From NCBI RefSeq assembly GCF_049195245.1, contig NZ_JBMIRR010000027.1, positions 496,001 to 560,000 on the forward strand: 64,000 nucleotides of DNA, written 5' to 3'. A program made the position numbers and the translations under genes. Source of the stretch: Arenimonas sp049195245. GTDB lineage: Bacteria; Pseudomonadota; Gammaproteobacteria; Xanthomonadales; Xanthomonadaceae. This document shows, piece by piece, positions 1-7,507 of the stretch; the first letter of the stretch is position 1; each line of letters starts with the position of its first letter. A model generated the notes under the pieces. That model worked only from the letters and a program-made list of their open reading frames with translations. It ran no database searches and had not been told where the DNA came from.

Positions 1-1
1 G

Positions 2-910
2 CGCTACGTGGAGAAGAAGGGCAAGGTGGTGGTGGGCTTCCGCGAGTCCAACCCGCGCTTCGTCGCCGACCTCACGCAGTGCCACACCGTGGTGCCCGAG
101 ATCGGCCAGCGCATTCCCGCACTGGCCGACTTGGTCGACAGCCTGGATGGCCGCCGCACCCTGCCGCAGATCGAATTCATCGCCGGCGACGAGGGCGTGG
201 CGCTGGTCTTCCGCCACCTGGAGCCATTGAGCGCGGCCGACGTCGAGCGGCTGCGTGCTTTCGCGTGCGACACCGGGTTCGCCGTCTTCCTGCAGCCGGG
301 CGGGCTGGACACCGTGCATGCGCTGTGGCCCGAGCAGATGCCGCTGTCGTTCTCGCTGGGTGGCCTGGGGCTTTCGCTGGCGTTCCGGCCGCTGGATTTC
401 ATCCAGGTCAACGCAGGCCTGAACGACAAGATGATCGCGCGGGCCCTGGAGTTGCTCGACCCGCAGCCGCAGGACCGCGTGCTCGACCTGTTCTGCGGCC
501 TGGGAAATTTCACGCTGCCGCTGGCGCAGCGCGCCGGGCAGGTGGTGGGCGTGGAAGGGGATGCCGGCCTGGTCGAGCGTGCACGGGCCAATGCAATCCG
601 CAATGGCCTGGGCAATGTGGCCTTCCATGCAGCCGACCTGCCCAAGGACCTGTCGGGCGAGCCCTGGATGCGCGACGGCTTTGACAAGCTGCTGCTGGAC
701 CCGCCGCGCGCCGGCGCCGCCGAGGTGCTGGCGCAGCTGCCGCTGGAGGGCATCCGCCGCATCGTCTACGTGTCCTGCCACCCCGGATCGCTGGCGCGCG
801 ACGCCGGGTTCCTGGTGCGCGAGCGCGGTTATGCGCTCAAGGCGGCCGGCGCGATGGACATGTTCCCGCAGACCGCGCACGTGGAATCGATCGCATTGTT
901 CGAGAAGTGA
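2..910 (+). CDS. rlmD: 23S rRNA (uracil-5-)-methyltransferase RlmD, 5'-truncated
   Basis: The C-terminal part of an RlmD/RumA-type enzyme, which methylates C5 of U1939 in 23S rRNA using SAM. The frame is open to the left edge of the window, so the N-terminal TRAM domain and the Cys cluster that binds 4Fe-4S lie outside. The GTG at position 8 is an internal Val, not the start. Visible are the SAM-binding motif DLFCGLGNFT (about residue 160 of the visible part), the LLDPPRAG motif, and YVSCHPGSLARD, which carries the catalytic Cys of this family. The end matches the usual C terminus (HVESIALFEK). A CYTH gene follows 62 bp downstream on the same strand. Confidence 0.95.
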   Translation, partial: RYVEKKGKVVVGFRESNPRFVADLTQCHTVVPEIGQRIPALADLVDSLDGRRTLPQIEFIAGDEGVALVFRHLEPLSAADVERLRAFACDTGFAVFLQPGGLDTVHALWPEQMPLSFSLGGLGLSLAFRPLDFIQVNAGLNDKMIARALELLDPQPQDRVLDLFCGLGNFTLPLAQRAGQVVGVEGDAGLVERARANAIRNGLGNVAFHAADLPKDLSGEPWMRDGFDKLLLDPPRAGAAEVLAQLPLEGIRRIVYVSCHPGSLARDAGFLVRERGYALKAAGAMDMFPQTAHVESIALFEK

Positions 911-972
911 CGCACGCAGGCACTACAATCGGGGCGTGCCGATCCCCGGCACCGCGGCAGGAGCAGTACCGG

Positions 973-1476
973 ATGGGCGTGGAAATCGAACGCAAGTTCC
1001 TGGTCGCCAGCGACCACTGGCGGTCGCACGTGACGCGGTCCGTGCGCATGGCGCAGGGCTACATCAACGACATGGCCGCGCTGCGCGAGGCGCGCCAGAA
1101 CGCCTCGGTTCGCGTGCGCATCGCCGGCGACGAGGCCTTCCTCAACCTCAAGTCGCGTGAACCCGGCCCGAGCCGCCAGGAGTTCGACTACCCGATCCCG
1201 GTGGCCGATGCCGAGGCGCTGCTGGCGCTGTGCGTCGGCGGGCGCGTGCAGAAGGTGCGGCACTACATCCCGCAGGACGACCTGACCTGGGAAGTGGACG
1301 AATTCGACGGCGACAATGCCGGCCTGGTGGTGGCCGAACTGGAGCTGCCGGCGGTGGACGCCGCCTTCGCGCGGCCGGCATGGCTGGGCGAGGAAGTGAC
1401 CGACGAACAGCGCTACTACAACCTGGCGCTGGCCGAACGACCGTATTCCGCGTGGTCCGCACGGGAGCGCAGCTGA
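973..1476 (+). CDS. CYTH domain (triphosphate tunnel metalloenzyme) protein
   Basis: A 167-residue CYTH-superfamily protein. The N terminus carries the ExExK signature (EIERKFLV), which in this superfamily begins a beta-barrel tunnel that binds triphosphate and metal. Members hydrolyse tripolyphosphate or thiamine triphosphate, or act as class IV adenylate cyclases, and the sequence alone does not decide among these. I chose ATG 973 because the family begins just before ExExK and AGGAG at 959-963 sits 9 nt upstream; an earlier in-frame ATG at 907 gives a non-homologous tail. Its stop overlaps the nagZ start (TGATG), so the two are likely translationally coupled. Confidence 0.85.
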   Translation: MGVEIERKFLVASDHWRSHVTRSVRMAQGYINDMAALREARQNASVRVRIAGDEAFLNLKSREPGPSRQEFDYPIPVADAEALLALCVGGRVQKVRHYIPQDDLTWEVDEFDGDNAGLVVAELELPAVDAAFARPAWLGEEVTDEQRYYNLALAERPYSAWSARERS

Positions 1477-2486
1477 TGCTGGTCATCGGTACCAGCGGCC
1501 CCGAGCTGCTGCCGTCGGAACGCGACTGGCTGCAGCATCCGGCGGTGGCCGGCGTCATCCTGTTCAGCCGCAATTTCCAGTCGCGCGACCAGGTGCGCGA
1601 ACTGTGCGCCGCCATCCGCGACGCCGCGCCGCGTCCGCAGCTGATCTGCGTGGACCAGGAAGGCGGCCGCGTGCAGCGCTTCCGCGACGGCTACCATCCG
1701 CTGCCCTCGCTGGAAGGCTTTGGCAGGCTGTTCGCGGTGGATCCGCGCGCCGCCACCCAGCTGGCGCGCGAACATGCCTGGCTGATGGCCAGCGAGATCC
1801 GCGTCTCCGGCCTGGACCTGAGCTTCGCGCCGGTGGTGGACCTGGGCCGCGGCAACCGCGCGATCGGCGACCGTGCCTTCCACGCCGAGCCCGACATCGT
1901 CGCCGAGTTCACCCGCGCCTACGTGGCCGGCATGCACGAGGCCGGCATGGCGGCCACGCTGAAACACTTCCCGGGCCACGGCTCGGTGCTCGAGGACACG
2001 CACTTCGACGATGCCGTCGATCCCCGCGGCCTGGACGAACTCGAAGCCGCCGACCTGCGCCCGTTCGCGGCCGGCATCGCCGCCGGCGCCGATGCGGTGA
2101 TGATGGCGCACGTGCGTTATCCGGCCGTGGCGTCCGAGCCCGCGGGCTATTCGCCGCACTGGATCCGCACCCTGCTGCGCGAGCGCCTGGGCTTCCGCGG
2201 CGTGGTGTTCTCCGACGACATCGGCATGGCCGCGGCGCTGGCGGCCGGCGGCGTCAAGGCGCGCATCAATGCCCACCTGGATGCCGGTTGCGACGCGGTG
2301 CTGGCCTGCGCGCCGGCGCTGGTGCCCGACGCGCTGGCCTGCATGGACACGCGACCCGCGGTTTCGCCGGGCGGCCTGGCCGCGCTGATGGGGCGCGGAA
2401 ACCTCGACTGGCCCGGCCTGGCGGCCGAGTCGCGTTACGATCAGGCCCGGACGCGTCTGTCCGGGCTGACCACCGGAGTGAGCTGA
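1476..2486 (+). CDS. nagZ: Beta-N-acetylhexosaminidase NagZ
   Basis: A 336-residue cytoplasmic glycoside hydrolase of family GH3. NagZ removes N-acetylglucosamine from anhydromuropeptides during peptidoglycan recycling. The NagZ hallmark KHFPGHG is at about residue 163, followed by HFDD, and the catalytic aspartate lies in FSDDIGMA near residue 246. Length and motif order match the short single-domain proteobacterial NagZ. The start overlaps the stop of the CYTH gene, and the stop is 1 nt before hpt, so CYTH-nagZ-hpt-mtiP looks like one transcription unit. A second recycling gene, mupP, lies at 43.0 kb. Confidence 0.96.
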   Translation: MLVIGTSGPELLPSERDWLQHPAVAGVILFSRNFQSRDQVRELCAAIRDAAPRPQLICVDQEGGRVQRFRDGYHPLPSLEGFGRLFAVDPRAATQLAREHAWLMASEIRVSGLDLSFAPVVDLGRGNRAIGDRAFHAEPDIVAEFTRAYVAGMHEAGMAATLKHFPGHGSVLEDTHFDDAVDPRGLDELEAADLRPFAAGIAAGADAVMMAHVRYPAVASEPAGYSPHWIRTLLRERLGFRGVVFSDDIGMAAALAAGGVKARINAHLDAGCDAVLACAPALVPDALACMDTRPAVSPGGLAALMGRGNLDWPGLAAESRYDQARTRLSGLTTGVS

Positions 2487-2487
2487 G

Positions 2488-3033
2488 ATGCCGATGACCC
2501 TGGCCACCGCGTTGCCGCAGTCGGAGTTGCTGTTCGACCGCGAAGAGATCGACTCGCAGATCCGCCGCATCGCCGCCGACATCGACGCCGACTATGCCGA
2601 GGGTCCGCGCCCGGTCTACCTCACGATCATGCACGGCGGCATGCCGTTCGCGGCGCAGCTGGCCCTGTCGCTGGCGATCGACCTGGAGTTCGACTACCTG
2701 CACGCCACCCGCTACCGCGGCGCCACCACCGGCTCCGGACTGGCCTGGCTGCACCGGCCGGCAACGCCGTTGCGCGGCCGCCGGGTGCTGCTGGCCGACG
2801 ACATCCTGGACGAGGGCCACACCCTGAAGGCCGTCAAGCACTGGTGCGAGGACGAGGGCGCCGCCGACGTGCGCATCGCGGTGCTGGCGATCAAGAACCA
2901 CGACCGTCGCGTCGAGGGCATCGAGGCCGATTACATCGCGCTGGAGGTGCCCGACCGCTACGTCTACGGCTACGGCATGGACTTCCACGAACAGGGCCGC
3001 AACCTGCCCGCCATCTACGCCCTGGGGCCCTGA
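2488..3033 (+). CDS. hpt: Hypoxanthine-guanine phosphoribosyltransferase
   Basis: A 181-residue type I phosphoribosyltransferase that converts hypoxanthine (and often guanine) plus PRPP to IMP or GMP. The PRPP-binding motif VLLADDILDEGHT is at about residues 99-111, and the aromatic YVYGYGMD stretch near the C terminus is typical of the purine-base pocket. It begins 1 nt after the nagZ stop and ends 1 nt before the methylthioinosine phosphorylase gene. This is logical, because that neighbour releases hypoxanthine, the substrate of this enzyme. Exact base preference cannot be read from the sequence. Confidence 0.93.
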   Translation: MPMTLATALPQSELLFDREEIDSQIRRIAADIDADYAEGPRPVYLTIMHGGMPFAAQLALSLAIDLEFDYLHATRYRGATTGSGLAWLHRPATPLRGRRVLLADDILDEGHTLKAVKHWCEDEGAADVRIAVLAIKNHDRRVEGIEADYIALEVPDRYVYGYGMDFHEQGRNLPAIYALGP

Positions 3034-3034
3034 C

Positions 3035-3778
3035 ATGGATGACATCGCGCTGGCCGTGATCGGCGGTACCGGTCTGTACAAGCTGGCCGCGCTGGACGAG
3101 GTCGAAGCGCTGGAAGGCATGACGCCCTACGGCGCGGCCTCGGGGCCGGTGCGGGTGGGGCGCATCGCCGGCCAGCGCGTGGCCTTCATGGCGCGCCATG
3201 GCGAGGGGCATTCGCTGCCGCCGCACCAGGTCAACTATCGCGCCAATCTCTGGCGGCTCAAGCAGGTCGGTGCGCGCCAGGTGCTGGCCATCAATGCGGT
3301 GGGCGGCATCACCGAACGTTTCGGGCCGCGCGTACTGGCGCTGCCCGACCAGCTGATCGACTACACCTGGGGCCGCATCTCCACCTTCTGCGAGGAGCCC
3401 GGCACCGAGGTGCTGCACGTGGACTTCGGTGATCCCTATACCCCGGCCCTGCGCGCGCGCGTGCTGGCCGCGGCCGCCCGCTCGGGCACCGCGCTGGTCG
3501 ACGGCGGCTGTTATGGCGCCACCCAGGGACCACGCCTGGAGACCCGTGCCGAAATCGCCCGCCTGCGCCGCGACGGCTGCGACCTGGTCGGCATGACCGG
3601 CATGCCGGAAGCCGGCCTGGCCCGCGAGCTGGGACTGGACTATGCCTGCCTGGCGGTGGTGGCCAACTGGGCCGCCGGCTGCGGCGACGATGCCGAGATC
3701 ACGCTGGCCGAAGTGCTGGCCAATGTCGAGGCCGCCAGCGCCGGCCTGCCCGCGTTGCTCGAGGCCCTGCTGGGGTAA
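3035..3778 (+). CDS. S-methyl-5'-thioinosine phosphorylase (MTAP/PNP family)
   Basis: A 247-residue trimeric-type purine nucleoside phosphorylase of the MTAP/PNP family. Visible motifs are the phosphate-binding GGTGLY at the N terminus, RHGEGHS with PPHQVNYRAN, and the nucleoside-site block GATQGPRLETRAEI followed by GMTGMPEAGLA. In Pseudomonas aeruginosa the homologous gene beside nagZ encodes methylthioinosine phosphorylase, and the nagZ neighbourhood here argues for the same role. The window also holds a candidate MTA deaminase (40.96 kb) that would supply methylthioinosine, and hpt upstream would reuse the hypoxanthine. An MTA phosphorylase remains the main alternative. Confidence 0.88.
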   Translation: MDDIALAVIGGTGLYKLAALDEVEALEGMTPYGAASGPVRVGRIAGQRVAFMARHGEGHSLPPHQVNYRANLWRLKQVGARQVLAINAVGGITERFGPRVLALPDQLIDYTWGRISTFCEEPGTEVLHVDFGDPYTPALRARVLAAAARSGTALVDGGCYGATQGPRLETRAEIARLRRDGCDLVGMTGMPEAGLARELGLDYACLAVVANWAAGCGDDAEITLAEVLANVEAASAGLPALLEALLG

Positions 3779-3807
3779 TTGTCAGGCGTTTTTCCCTTGA
3801 TTATGCT
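3779..3807 (+). promoter_or_regulatory. Sigma-70-type promoter for the cold-shock gene
   Basis: TTGTCA (3779-3784) and TATGCT (3802-3807) are separated by 17 bp, close to the housekeeping consensus. The start site would be near 3814, giving a 5' UTR of about 60 nt. The position just after the phosphorylase stop implies that the cold-shock gene is transcribed independently. Confidence 0.55.
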
Positions 3808-3873
3808 CGGGCCGTGCACGTGGCCGGGGCACTGGCAGGGGCACGCCTGTACAACCGCATTCGAGGGATGGTC

Positions 3874-4077
3874 ATGAGTCTGGGTACCGTGAAGTGGTTC
3901 AACGACGCCAAGGGGTTCGGTTTCATTTCGCCCGAGGACGGCAGCGCCGATGTGTTCGTGCATTATTCGGCAATCGCCGCCAAGGGTTTCCGTTCGCTGC
4001 AGGAAGGGCAGCGGGTCAGTTTCGAAGTGGTGCAGGGGCCCAAGGGCGCCCAGGCCGCCAACGTCGCGCCGGCCTGA
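3874..4077 (+). CDS. Cold-shock protein (CspA family)
   Basis: A 67-residue single cold-shock domain, an OB-fold nucleic-acid chaperone. Both RNA-binding motifs are intact: KGFGFI (RNP1) and DVFVHYSAI (RNP2). ATG 3874 is preferred over ATG 3868 because GAGGG at 3863-3867 sits 6 nt before 3874 but directly abuts 3868, and because MSLGTVKWFN is the usual family start. The gene has its own promoter and intrinsic terminator and is therefore monocistronic. Whether it is cold-induced or constitutive cannot be told from sequence. Confidence 0.95.
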   Translation: MSLGTVKWFNDAKGFGFISPEDGSADVFVHYSAIAAKGFRSLQEGQRVSFEVVQGPKGAQAANVAPA

Positions 4078-4103
4078 TCTGGTTTTCCATTCGCTTCACC
4101 GTA

Positions 4104-4133
4104 GGCCCTGCGTAAGCGGGGCCTTCTTTTTTT
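4104..4133 (+). terminator. Intrinsic terminator of the cold-shock gene
   Basis: An 8-bp stem, GGCCCTGC pairing with GCGGGGCC (one G-U pair) around a GTAA tetraloop, is followed by a T-rich tract at 4124-4133. It ends immediately before the stop codon of the convergent ABC exporter gene. Confidence 0.85.
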
Positions 4134-5891
4134 CTAGTGATCGAACTGGAGGCGAGCCAGCTCGGCGTACAGCCCGTTCTGGGCCAGCAGCTCGGCGTGG
4201 GTGCCGGTGGCGACGATGCGGCCCTGGTCCATCACCACGATGCGGTCGGCCTTGAGCACGGTGGCCAGGCGGTGCGCGATCACCAGGGTGGTGCGGCCCT
4301 GCATCAGCCGCTCCAGCGCCTGCTGCACCGCGCGTTCGCTCTGGGCATCCAGCGCGCTGGTGGCCTCGTCCAGCAGCAGGATGGGCGCGTCCTTGAGCAG
4401 GGCCCGCGCGATCGCCAGCCGCTGCTGCTGGCCGCCGGAAAGGCGCGCTCCGCGCTCGCCCAGTTCGCTGTCGTAACCCTCCGGCAGTGCCTGCAGGAAC
4501 TCGTGCGCTTCGGCGCTGCGCGCGGCGGCCTCGATCTGCGCCGCATCGGCCTCGAGCCGGCCATAGCGGATGTTCTCGCGCGCGCTGGCGCCGAAGATCA
4601 CCGGGTCCTGCGGCACCAGGGCCACGTGGCGACGCAGCTGCGCCGGATCCAGGCTGCGCAGGTCCACGCCATCCACGCTGACCTGGCCCGCCTCCGGATC
4701 ATGGAAGCGCAGCAGCAGCTGGAACACGGTGCTCTTTCCGGCACCGGACGGCCCGACCAGGGCCACCGTCTCGCCCGGTTCGACCACCAGGCTGAAGTCC
4801 TGCAGGGCGGCCCGGTCCGGGCGGGTGGGGTAGTGGAAGACCACGTCCTGCATCGCGATGCGGCCCCGAACCGGCACCGGCAACATCGCCGGCGGCGCAG
4901 GCACGGCCAGGGCCGTGCGTTCCTGCAGCAGTTCGTTGATGCGGGCCATGCCGCCGGCCGCGCGCTGCACCTCGGCCCAGACCTCGGTCAGCGCGCCGAC
5001 CGAGCCGGCGCCGAGCAGCGCGTAGAGCACGAACTGGCCCAGCGTGCCCGGCGTCATGGTCCCGGCGATCACGTCCTGCGCGCCGATCCACAGCACTGCG
5101 GTGATCGAGCCGAACACCAGCACGATGACGATGGCGGTGAGCAGGGCCTGCAGCCGGATCCGCTTGCGCGCGGCGCCCAGGGCCACCTGCACGGCGTCCG
5201 AGAAACGACCGCTCTCGTAGCCTTCGCGGGCATAGCTCTGCACGGTGTGCATCGCGCCCAGGGTTTCGCCGGCACGGGCGTTGGCGTCGGCCACGCGGTC
5301 CTGGCTGTCCTTGGCCACGCCCCGCACCTTGCGGCCGGAAAGCGCCATCGGCAGCACCACCAGCGGAATGCCCAGCAGCGCGAACAGCGCCAGGCGCGGG
5401 CTGGTCACGGCCAGCATCACCGCGCTGCCGGTGACCGTGATGCCACTGCGCAGGGCCACCGACATGCTGGAGCCGACCACGCTGCGCAGCAGTTCGGTAT
5501 CCGCCGACAGCCGGGAAAGCAGCTCGCCGGTGCGGGTCTTCTCGAAGAAGGCCTGGTCCAGCCCGAGCAGGTGCGCATACAGCGACCGGCGCAGGTCGGC
5601 GATCACCCGCTCGCCCAGCAGCGACACAAAATAGAAACGCGCGGCCGTGGCCAAGGCGAGCATCACCGCCACCGCGAACAGCAGCGCGAACCAGCGGTCC
5701 ACCGAACTGCCCGCGACGAAGCCCTGGTCGATCATGTACTTCACTGCCACGGGCAGCAGCAGGGTGGCGCCGGAAGAAAAGGCCAGGGCGGTGAGCCAGC
5801 AGGCCAGCAGTCCGCGGTGCGGCCGCAGGTAGGGCAGCAGTCCGCGCAGGGAATTGACCGGGGGGCGCGGGGCGGCGGCGGTATCGCTCAT
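4134..5891 (-). CDS. ABC exporter, fused permease and ATPase (MsbA-like)
   Basis: A 585-residue half-transporter. An N-terminal six-helix type-1 exporter domain (about residues 25-310) is followed by an ATPase domain (about 345-585) with Walker A GPSGAGKST near 380, signature LSGGQQQR near 484, Walker B ILLLDEATSALD and the H-loop AHR. It would act as an inner-membrane dimer. The substrate is unknown; the family includes lipid A flippases and drug exporters, and xanthomonads usually carry msbA elsewhere beside lpxK. It is the last gene of a minus-strand operon and its ATG overlaps the TGA of the IMPACT-family gene. Confidence 0.9.
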   Translation of the reverse strand: MSDTAAAPRPPVNSLRGLLPYLRPHRGLLACWLTALAFSSGATLLLPVAVKYMIDQGFVAGSSVDRWFALLFAVAVMLALATAARFYFVSLLGERVIADLRRSLYAHLLGLDQAFFEKTRTGELLSRLSADTELLRSVVGSSMSVALRSGITVTGSAVMLAVTSPRLALFALLGIPLVVLPMALSGRKVRGVAKDSQDRVADANARAGETLGAMHTVQSYAREGYESGRFSDAVQVALGAARKRIRLQALLTAIVIVLVFGSITAVLWIGAQDVIAGTMTPGTLGQFVLYALLGAGSVGALTEVWAEVQRAAGGMARINELLQERTALAVPAPPAMLPVPVRGRIAMQDVVFHYPTRPDRAALQDFSLVVEPGETVALVGPSGAGKSTVFQLLLRFHDPEAGQVSVDGVDLRSLDPAQLRRHVALVPQDPVIFGASARENIRYGRLEADAAQIEAAARSAEAHEFLQALPEGYDSELGERGARLSGGQQQRLAIARALLKDAPILLLDEATSALDAQSERAVQQALERLMQGRTTLVIAHRLATVLKADRIVVMDQGRIVATGTHAELLAQNGLYAELARLQFDH

Positions 5892-6490
5892 GCGGGGTCG
5901 GTCTCGGAACGGTGGAGGCGGGCCGTGCCCCGGCTCAGGTCGCGCAGGCGATCGGACAAGTCCTGATAGCTGGAGGCGGGGAGGCGCAATCGCAAGTGCA
6001 GGCCCTGCGGGTCGAAGCGTTCGTCGAGCTTTTCCGCGCCCAGCGCTTCGATCAGGCCATGCACCTTGCCTGCGAGGTTGAAATCACAGTCGAGCGCGGC
6101 CTCGCAGGTCTGCACCAGGCGCCGGCGTGGCGCGGCGCGCAGGCATTCGGCGGCGGCGCAGCCGTAGGCGCGCACCAGCCCGCCGACGCCCAGGTTGGTG
6201 CCGCCATACCAGCGGGTCACCACCACGGCCACCTGGTCCATGGCCTGGCCGTCGATCGCGGCCAGGATCGGCCGGCCCGCACTGCCGCCGGGTTCGCCAT
6301 CGTCACTGGAGCGGTAGTGCTGGCCGATGCGGTAGGCCCAGCAGTTGTGCGTGGCCTCCGGGTCGGCGACCAGCTGCAGCCAGGCGAGCGCCGCGTCGGC
6401 CGATGTCACCGGTGTGGCCTGGGCCAGGAACCGACTTTTCCTGGCTTCCAGCGCGAACCGCGCCGGGGCGGCCAAGGTGTCGCGCGGCAT
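5888..6490 (-). CDS. yigZ: YigZ / IMPACT family protein
   Basis: A 200-residue protein with the UPF0029 (IMPACT N-terminal) domain, recognised by DDGEPGGSAGRPIL and VVVTRWYGGTNLGVGGLVRAYG, and a C-terminal DUF1949-like ferredoxin fold. Eukaryotic IMPACT regulates the Gcn2 kinase; the role of the bacterial protein is not settled. Length is normal. Its start overlaps the stop of the Pro-rich membrane protein gene and its stop overlaps the ABC exporter start, so it is embedded in the ECF sigma operon. Confidence 0.9.
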   Translation of the reverse strand: MPRDTLAAPARFALEARKSRFLAQATPVTSADAALAWLQLVADPEATHNCWAYRIGQHYRSSDDGEPGGSAGRPILAAIDGQAMDQVAVVVTRWYGGTNLGVGGLVRAYGCAAAECLRAAPRRRLVQTCEAALDCDFNLAGKVHGLIEALGAEKLDERFDPQGLHLRLRLPASSYQDLSDRLRDLSRGTARLHRSETDPA

Positions 6491-7497
6491 CAGCGCAGTC
6501 GCGCCAGGTCGCTGGGCACGGGCGCGTCCGGGTAGGTCCTGATGAAGAGCCGCAGGCTGGCGCGAGCACCGGCGGCATCGCCGACGCTGCGCCGTTCGCG
6601 GACGCGGTCCAGCCAGGCGGCCGGTGCCAGGCGTGCATCTTCGGCGACCGGCGGCAGGGCAGCGGCACGCGCCTTGGCGGCGGCCTGCTGCAGCGACTGC
6701 GGCGCCGGTTCGGCGAGCGCGGCGCGGTCCACATCCGCCGCCTGGTCGGCAAGGGCATCGGCGCGCGTGCGCTGCTCGCTGCGTCGCTGGCTGTTCTCCG
6801 CCTCGGCCTGGGCGCGGGCGAACGCGGCCGCTGCGCCGGAGCCTGCGGCGTCCGGCGCCGAGCTTTCCGCGGCAGCGAATTCGTCGGCGGTTGCGCCCAG
6901 GCGATAGGCATCGGCGTCATCCGCGGACGGCGGCGGCGCGAAGGCGCCTGCTTCTTCCGGCGCGGCCGGCATCGTCGGCGCCACCACCGGCGGCGCCGCA
7001 GGGAAGGGCACGGGGGCCGGCGGCGGTGCCACGGCGGCCGGGGCGGGCGGCGGCGGAGGCGGCGAGGGCCGCACGCGCCGCAGTTCGCTTGACTGGGTCG
7101 GCGGCGGCCCGGGCATCGGTACGATCTCGCGTTCTGGCTCGACCAGGTCAACGCTGAGGCGATCGGGGGCCTCGGGCTTGTCCTGGGTCTTCTCGGCCAG
7201 GGTGGCCTGCGGCACGGGCGCCAGCGGCGGACGAAGCTGCATGCCCACGCCCACGGCCAGGACGGCGGCGGCCGCCGTGCCGATGGCCCAGCTGGGCAAC
7301 CAGCGCAGGGGCTTGATGGCGCGCCGCGGACGCGGCGCCTGGGATTCGTCGGCGGCCACCGCATCGGAGGCCGCCTTCAGGATGGCCGCGTCGAGCCGCG
7401 CGGACGGCTCGCCGGCCGGCAGGGCACGCAGGACCCGGGCCAGGGCGAGTTCATCGTCCTGGTGCGGGTGCTTGCGGGGATCCTGCGGCTGGGTCAC
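6490..7497 (-). CDS. Pro/Ala-rich single-pass membrane protein, putative anti-sigma factor
   Basis: A 335-residue protein of unknown family. A hydrophilic N terminus (about 70 residues, with an acidic-helical stretch DDELALARVLRAL) is followed by one membrane segment around residues 72-92 and a long low-complexity Pro/Ala/Glu region with a run of seven prolines near residue 140. The C-terminal ~50 residues are more ordered. This layout and its place two genes after an ECF sigma factor resemble membrane anti-sigma factors, but no zinc-binding HxxxCxxC motif is visible, so the role is inferred. The GTG at 7497 is chosen because it follows the upstream stop by 10 nt; ATG 7536 would overlap that gene. 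Confidence 0.6.
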   Translation of the reverse strand: MTQPQDPRKHPHQDDELALARVLRALPAGEPSARLDAAILKAASDAVAADESQAPRPRRAIKPLRWLPSWAIGTAAAAVLAVGVGMQLRPPLAPVPQATLAEKTQDKPEAPDRLSVDLVEPEREIVPMPGPPPTQSSELRRVRPSPPPPPPAPAAVAPPPAPVPFPAAPPVVAPTMPAAPEEAGAFAPPPSADDADAYRLGATADEFAAAESSAPDAAGSGAAAAFARAQAEAENSQRRSEQRTRADALADQAADVDRAALAEPAPQSLQQAAAKARAAALPPVAEDARLAPAAWLDRVRERRSVGDAAGARASLRLFIRTYPDAPVPSDLARLR

Positions 7498-7507
7498 GGG
7501 GCTATTG

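Noticed and set aside
4137..5966. 609-codon + strand frame opposite the ABC exporter
   Set aside because: Antisense shadow. The minus strand encodes intact Walker A, signature and Walker B motifs.
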